From NCBI GenBank assembly GCA_947175045.1, contig CAMWLH010000079.1:1-8299 (forward strand): a stretch of DNA of 8,299 bases. The letters run 5' to 3'. The position numbers were made by a program, and so were the translations under genes. This document shows positions 4,758 through 8,299 of this stretch, piece after piece; positions within the stretch are counted from its first letter, which is position 1; the number at the start of each line of letters is the position of its first letter. Source of the DNA: an uncultured Clostridia bacterium (GTDB lineage: Bacteria; Bacillota; Clostridia; Oscillospirales; Ruminococcaceae). A model generated the notes under the pieces. That model did not search any database, was not told the DNA's origin, and saw only the letters and a program-made list of their open reading frames with translations.

Positions 4758-7757
4758 TTACTGTGCTGTGGTCACTGCGCTTATAAACGCATTTGACGCT
4801 TCCTCAAGCGCCTTCATCTTTTTCCTCGCGTCTCTAAGCAGAGGAACGGAAAGGCTGCCGTCGTTAAGGGAATCGGTTATTCTGTTAAGGCTGTTCATTG
4901 CCTCTGTACCGGCTGTTTCGAGCTTTTCCAGCAACTTTACTATTTCGTCGTCTTCAAGATCGTATCCCGAACTGAGGATCGCCATAGCGCAATCGCCGGA
5001 GATATCGTAGTAGGCGGTCATAAGCTCCTCGTAGCCCATGCTGTCAAAATCGTAGGAGGTACCGCCGTTGGGGGTAACTCCCGTTATGGGAGTTTCCTTT
5101 GCTTCCTTTTCAAGAGCGGAGATAGTGTCCTCCAGCTTCTCTAGCTGCGCAGTGAAGCCCTCAAGCTCCTCTTGGGTCATGGTGTAGCCCATCTCGTAAT
5201 ACAGGTCGTAGAGGTCTCCGTTCAGATCGTCGCACCTTGATTTCAGAGACTCGCTTATATTCGGGTGGGAATATATGCTGCTTACCGCCGAGATATCCTC
5301 ATACACGCGCTCCATAAGCGCAGAAATGTCATCTGTGCTGGCGTTGGGGACGGGAACGTTGGAGAACATTTTGGAGGATTCCCCGAGAGCCTCGGCAACG
5401 TACTGCGCGTACCAAGAGTCGGAGGAAGCGACCTTGTCCTTAAGCGCGCCGAACAGCGCGGAAATCTCTTCCATAGCTGCCTTGTCAGCCTCGCTCAGCT
5501 CCTTGTCGTATCCGCTGTAGCCGTACATGAAGTAGTAGGAGGTAAGGTAGTCCGCCAGGGTGTCGCTTATCTCTATTACATCACCCGAGGGAACCGTTAC
5601 CTTGCCGTCGGAACTGCTGACGGAGGTGTTTAACGCTATGCTGCCGTACTGGGGAATCTCCATCTTTATGCTGCACGCGTAAGCGTCGCCGTCCAGCTTG
5701 GAGGAAAGTGTGAATTTGGAAGCGGAAAGCGCCGTCAGCACTGCCGCGTCCTCGCTGCTGATGTCCTCGGTAAAGTCCGCGGGAGGAGTTACGGTCAGCG
5801 TGTAGGTGCCGACAGTCACGTCGTTGCCGAGGAATTTCTCGGTCTTTACGCCGCTGTATTCAATGTTTGCAGCGTAGCTTTCTTCATCGGCGCGGAGCTT
5901 AAGGCTTACCGAGCCGTCGGTCTCGGAGGTCTTGCGCACCAGCGCGGAAACGTTGAACTCGCTGTCGTAGGTGTTGTCCTCAAAGCCCCAGGTGGAGCGG
6001 TGACCGAATTCCGCCGCAAGTACGTCCTTGCTCTCAACATAACCGAAAACAGAGCTCTGAGTGGAGGAATACATACCAGAATACTCAAATTCCTCGGAGT
6101 TTGCGAAATTTAGCTCGTATCTCTTGCCCAGCACGTTGTTGTTCTTATCAACTACCGACTTTACAATGATCGAGTAGCCCTCGCTCACGTTGATATCGAA
6201 CGCGTAGATGATGTCCTCCCTGTACTCGTCAAGGGTGAGCTCCATACCGCATTCCTCTACATATTCGATTATCTTGCCGCTGAAATAGGTATCGTCCGCG
6301 ATATGCCTGCCGATCTCCGCGAACATATCCTCGATAAGCCCGTTATTCATGGTGGCGGTGATAAGAGTGCCGTGAGCCCTTGCGTCGCTCGCGTAAAGCT
6401 CGCCGTCGCTTGTGATCTCAATATCAGAGTTCTCGTAATATTTGAGATAGATGTCTATGATCTCCCCGATCAGGCGGGAAATTTCCTTGTCGTCAAGCTC
6501 CAGCTCAGGGGTCTCCTCGGCGTAAACCACCTCGCCGTCCTTCATAACATATTTTATGGCCTTATCCGAGCCGAAGGGGAAGCATACATAAACCGTGCCG
6601 TCGGAGAGCATGAACGCCTGCGCGTTGACGGTCAGACCGCCCTCGGTCATCTCCAGCCCGAACATTGCCGCGTCCTTTTCGGCGGTAATGTCATATGTAA
6701 GAGTGGTGGAGTTGATCGCTTCAAGAGCCTTGTCAAACTCCGCCATGACTTCGTCGTCCAAGCTGCCGAAAAGCAGCGCCCTGGCGGTGTCGGTCAGCGT
6801 GACGTCGGTATCGAGCTTCACTGAAACGGAGTTCACGCCGTAGGTGTCCAGCATCGCCTTTTCGTACTGCTCCAGCATCGTGGCAAACTGCGACATGGGG
6901 TCGGAGTTGTGGGTCATTATGGTGTGAGCCGCGTAATCGGTATCTTCGTGGAGATTTACTGCCGCCGCAGCCGCGTAGGAAGCACTCGCGCTCTTTATGC
7001 CCTGCGCTATAACGGGGTTGTTTGCGTATTCCGCTACATTCTTGAGCCCGTTGCCCTCGATCATGGAGGCATAGCGGCTGTTGCCCATAAGCGCGTTCAT
7101 TATGGGACCCTTATTTATAAAGAATACTATCGCCATGATCGCCGCTATCGCAACAACTGTCGCGCCTATTATAATGGCTATCTTGCCGCCGTTACGCTTC
7201 TTTATGGGAGTGACTGCGACTGCTGTCGCGCTTGAAAATCCCATATCGCCGAAATCGGCGGTGGCAGGCTGGGTACCGGGCTTTGCCAGATCTACCTTTT
7301 GAGCGCTGTCCTGCGAGGGAACTGCCGCGAATACCGACGCGCTGACCGGCGCGGTAGCCGTGACAGGTGCGGTGATTGCGTTTGCCGTGTCGTTCACGGG
7401 GGTGGGAACTCCGAAGCCGCTTGCTGTCGGCGCGCTGTCTACGGGGGTGGGTATTCCCGCGGGTATCGCGTTCTCTGCGGGTGTGGGCGCCGCCGCGGGA
7501 GCGGTGGAGGGCATAGCCGCCACAAGGCTCTCCGAAGCGCTTGCGGGCGCGTCGACGTTCCCCGCGTAGCCCATGCTTTCGGGCTTGGTCTCCTTTGCTC
7601 CTACGGGAGTACCGCAGACGGAGCAGAATTTGGAGCCCGCTTTAAGCTCCAGACCGCAGTTTGTGCAAAACAGCGGCGCAGGAGCGCATTTCTGACCGCA
7701 CTCGGGGCAGAATTTTGCGCTGTCGGTTATTTCACTGCTGCAATTACTACAAATCAT
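4758..7757 (-). CDS. Double zinc-ribbon, single-pass membrane protein with large extracytoplasmic region
   Basis: 999 residues. Two zinc ribbons open the protein: CxxC pairs at Cys3/Cys6 with Cys17/Cys20 (FCPECG), and Cys31/Cys34 with Cys45/Cys48 (FCSVCG). A low-complexity Ala/Pro/Thr linker (about 51-184) with repeated PTPV motifs leads to KKRNGGK and one membrane helix at about 192-214. By the positive-inside rule the ribbons are cytoplasmic and residues 215-999 are outside. The outer part looks beta-rich in the middle (many YxVxV-type strands) and helical near the end, with coiled-coil-like stretches around 855-888 and 944-975. I recognise no domain there. Zinc-ribbon plus one-helix proteins are common in Clostridia and mostly uncharacterised. 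ATG at 7757 was chosen because AAAGGA lies seven bases upstream and the promoter lies just beyond; the frame is open to 7973, but that stretch crosses the promoter and a repeat. A function in sensing or envelope maintenance is only a guess. Confidence 0.87.
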   Translation of the reverse strand: MICSNCSSEITDSAKFCPECGQKCAPAPLFCTNCGLELKAGSKFCSVCGTPVGAKETKPESMGYAGNVDAPASASESLVAAMPSTAPAAAPTPAENAIPAGIPTPVDSAPTASGFGVPTPVNDTANAITAPVTATAPVSASVFAAVPSQDSAQKVDLAKPGTQPATADFGDMGFSSATAVAVTPIKKRNGGKIAIIIGATVVAIAAIMAIVFFINKGPIMNALMGNSRYASMIEGNGLKNVAEYANNPVIAQGIKSASASYAAAAAVNLHEDTDYAAHTIMTHNSDPMSQFATMLEQYEKAMLDTYGVNSVSVKLDTDVTLTDTARALLFGSLDDEVMAEFDKALEAINSTTLTYDITAEKDAAMFGLEMTEGGLTVNAQAFMLSDGTVYVCFPFGSDKAIKYVMKDGEVVYAEETPELELDDKEISRLIGEIIDIYLKYYENSDIEITSDGELYASDARAHGTLITATMNNGLIEDMFAEIGRHIADDTYFSGKIIEYVEECGMELTLDEYREDIIYAFDINVSEGYSIIVKSVVDKNNNVLGKRYELNFANSEEFEYSGMYSSTQSSVFGYVESKDVLAAEFGHRSTWGFEDNTYDSEFNVSALVRKTSETDGSVSLKLRADEESYAANIEYSGVKTEKFLGNDVTVGTYTLTVTPPADFTEDISSEDAAVLTALSASKFTLSSKLDGDAYACSIKMEIPQYGSIALNTSVSSSDGKVTVPSGDVIEISDTLADYLTSYYFMYGYSGYDKELSEADKAAMEEISALFGALKDKVASSDSWYAQYVAEALGESSKMFSNVPVPNASTDDISALMERVYEDISAVSSIYSHPNISESLKSRCDDLNGDLYDLYYEMGYTMTQEELEGFTAQLEKLEDTISALEKEAKETPITGVTPNGGTSYDFDSMGYEELMTAYYDISGDCAMAILSSGYDLEDDEIVKLLEKLETAGTEAMNSLNRITDSLNDGSLSVPLLRDARKKMKALEEASNAFISAVTTAQ

Positions 7758-7799
7758 AATATTTTCCTTTCGTTTTGAATGGCTTTGGGTATCACTTCT

Positions 7800-7828
7800 A
7801 TTATATAACGAAATTTGCCGCCTGTCAA
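7800..7828 (-). promoter_or_regulatory. Perfect consensus sigma-A promoter of the zinc-ribbon gene
   Basis: On the - strand, TTGACA (7828-7823) and TATAAT (7805-7800) are both exact consensus and are separated by exactly 17 bases. Transcription would start near 7793, giving a leader of about 35 bases before the ribosome binding site AAAGGA and the ATG at 7757. This suggests high constitutive expression unless a repressor acts, and it rules out the upstream alternative starts. Confidence 0.93.
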
Positions 7829-7929
7829 TAGTATCTATGCCGAATTTCGACCTTAAAAACTGTGATTTCTTATAAATACCGCGTAGAAATACGGCAATAT
7901 AACGACTGCGCAGCAAAGGGACACTGAAA

Positions 7930-7999
7930 AAGAGCAGTATAACGCCCCCGCAGGGGAATTTCAAAAAGGTCATCGTTTGCCATTCGGCAAACGATGACC
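7930..7999 (+). repeat. Structured intergenic repeat, copy 2, perfect 14-bp hairpin
   Basis: Same orientation as copy 1. Bases 7930-7964 match 73-107 without gaps at 30 of 35 positions, including GCAGGGGAATTTCAA. An A-run and a hairpin follow: GGTCATCGTTTGCC (7968-7981) pairs perfectly with its complement at 7986-7999 around the loop ATTC. Copy 1 keeps GGTC/GACC and GTTTGCC/GGCAAAC but has unpaired bases where copy 2 has ATC/GAT, and a different loop. On the - strand each hairpin is followed by T5-T6, so copy 2 could act as a terminator between the recombinase and the zinc-ribbon gene. The outer and second stems of copy 1 are not present here. Confidence 0.85.
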
Positions 8000-8113
8000 G
8001 CAGTCTGTAAAAGGTTATAGCGACGTAATAATGACGCAGGAATTTTTCGCAAGCCGATTTAAAAGCGCAGCCCGCTTTGCGTGCTATCCCTAACGAAGAA
8101 ATAAGAATTATGT

Positions 8114-8146
8114 ACCACCCGCAAGGAATGACCTTGCGGGATCGGT
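8114..8146 (-). terminator. Hairpin downstream of the recombinase stop, probable terminator
   Basis: A perfect 9-bp stem, CCCGCAAGG (8118-8126) with CCTTGCGGG (8132-8140), has loop AATGA and is extended by ACC/GGT (8114-8116, 8144-8146) across a small internal loop. It lies only a few bases past the TAA at 8151-8153 of the - strand gene. The - strand tail is T-rich but not a clean T-run, while the + strand tail is CTTTTAT, so it may work in either direction. Confidence 0.6.
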
Positions 8147-8150
8147 GCTT

Positions 8151-8299
8151 TTATGCGGATTTCCCGAGTTCCTCCGCTATGAACGCCTCATCGCATTCGA
8201 ATGTATAGCGGATAATAATCGTATTCCCACAGGTTCGCGAATACTTTTCGGGCTTCTCGAACACTTCTATCCTGCGAATGAACACTCGAAGCAGTTCGG
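8151..8299 (-). CDS. C-terminal end of a probable large serine recombinase (partial)
   Basis: Only the last 48 codons are inside the window; the gene continues past the right edge and its start is not seen. The readable part begins ELLRVFIRRIEVFEKPEKYS, goes on to a strand NTIIIRYTF, and ends AEELGKSA before TAA. The pattern 'LL..lI..IeV.e…I.I.Y.F' is the one I know from the C-terminus (DUF4368-like) of large serine recombinases of the TndX/TnpX type, which integrate and excise conjugative or mobilizable elements. The catalytic N-terminal domain would lie outside, so the call rests on a short tail. If it is right, the gene probably lies near one end of a mobile element, as is common for such recombinases. 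The other two frames of this strand are closed by stops. Confidence 0.62.
   Translation of the reverse strand, partial: ELLRVFIRRIEVFEKPEKYSRTCGNTIIIRYTFECDEAFIAEELGKSA

Larger units (their letters stand above)
7829..8150. other. Intergenic region, no gene seen
   Basis: No credible coding sequence lies here. It holds a small CGTA-GAAA-TACG hairpin (7882-7893), the second repeat copy (7930-7999), a GCAGGAATTTTT stretch (8036-8047) resembling the repeat's GCAGGGGAATTT block, a hairpin AAAGCG/CGCTTT (8062-8067, 8073-8078), and the hairpin next to the recombinase stop. Short open frames across it are translations of the repeat. If the right-hand gene belongs to an integrated element, its end could fall within 8000-8150. 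Confidence 0.6.

Noticed and set aside
6303..6824. Plus-strand open frame of 173 codons opposite the zinc-ribbon gene
   Set aside because: Shadow of the coding strand; no promoter or ribosome binding site, and the opposite strand has a complete gene with strong signals.
7353..7608. Low-complexity Ala/Pro/Thr coding stretch as a possible DNA repeat or phase-variable tract
   Set aside because: The DNA has no exact tandem units; only short PTPV motifs recur at the protein level, as expected for a flexible linker.
7804..7944. TATAACG repeated at 7804-7810, 7898-7904 and 7938-7944, and also at 5-11
   Set aside because: A seven-base AT-rich word with uneven spacing; one copy overlaps the -10 region. 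Not enough to call a binding-site array or CRISPR-like repeat.

Overview
The window looks like chromosomal DNA of a Gram-positive gut-type Clostridia (Bacillota; Ruminococcus/Oscillospiraceae-like is my inference). The basis is strong AGGAGG-type ribosome binding sites, two near-consensus sigma-A promoters, short hairpin/T-run terminators, a lipoprotein signal and GC-rich codon use in otherwise AT-rich control regions. No rRNA, tRNA or CRISPR array is visible.

Layout, left to right. (1) 1-227: intergenic, mostly filled by a structured repeat of nested inverted repeats. (2) 228-3373, + strand: two overlapping genes, a polytopic membrane protein with an extracytoplasmic transglutaminase-like domain (TgpA-like, Cys-His-Asp triad present) and a DUF58 protein. 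This pair normally works in the cell envelope with a MoxR-type AAA ATPase, which is not in the window. (3) 3374-4713, + strand: a separately transcribed lipoprotein of the BMP/PnrA/Med substrate-binding family, with its own extended -10 promoter and a strong terminator. No ABC permease or ATPase lies beside it. (4) 4714-7828, - strand: a 999-residue protein with two zinc ribbons, a Pro/Ala/Thr-rich linker, one transmembrane helix and about 785 extracytoplasmic residues of unrecognised type. It is driven by a perfect TTGACA-17-TATAAT promoter and ends in a hairpin back to back with the lipoprotein terminator. (5) 7829-8150: intergenic, with a second copy of the left-hand repeat. (6) 8151-8299, - strand: the last 48 codons of a gene whose C-terminus resembles large serine recombinases, suggesting that a mobile element begins at or near the right edge.

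The most unusual points are the two-copy structured repeat (a hairpin flanked by a conserved A-run and a GCAGGGGAATTTC block), the three-stem fold predicted for copy 1 just upstream of the transglutaminase gene, the 76-base overlap between the first two genes, and the large unassigned extracytoplasmic domain of the zinc-ribbon protein. I see no convincing complete new defence or mobile system. The recombinase fragment hints that one could lie to the right.
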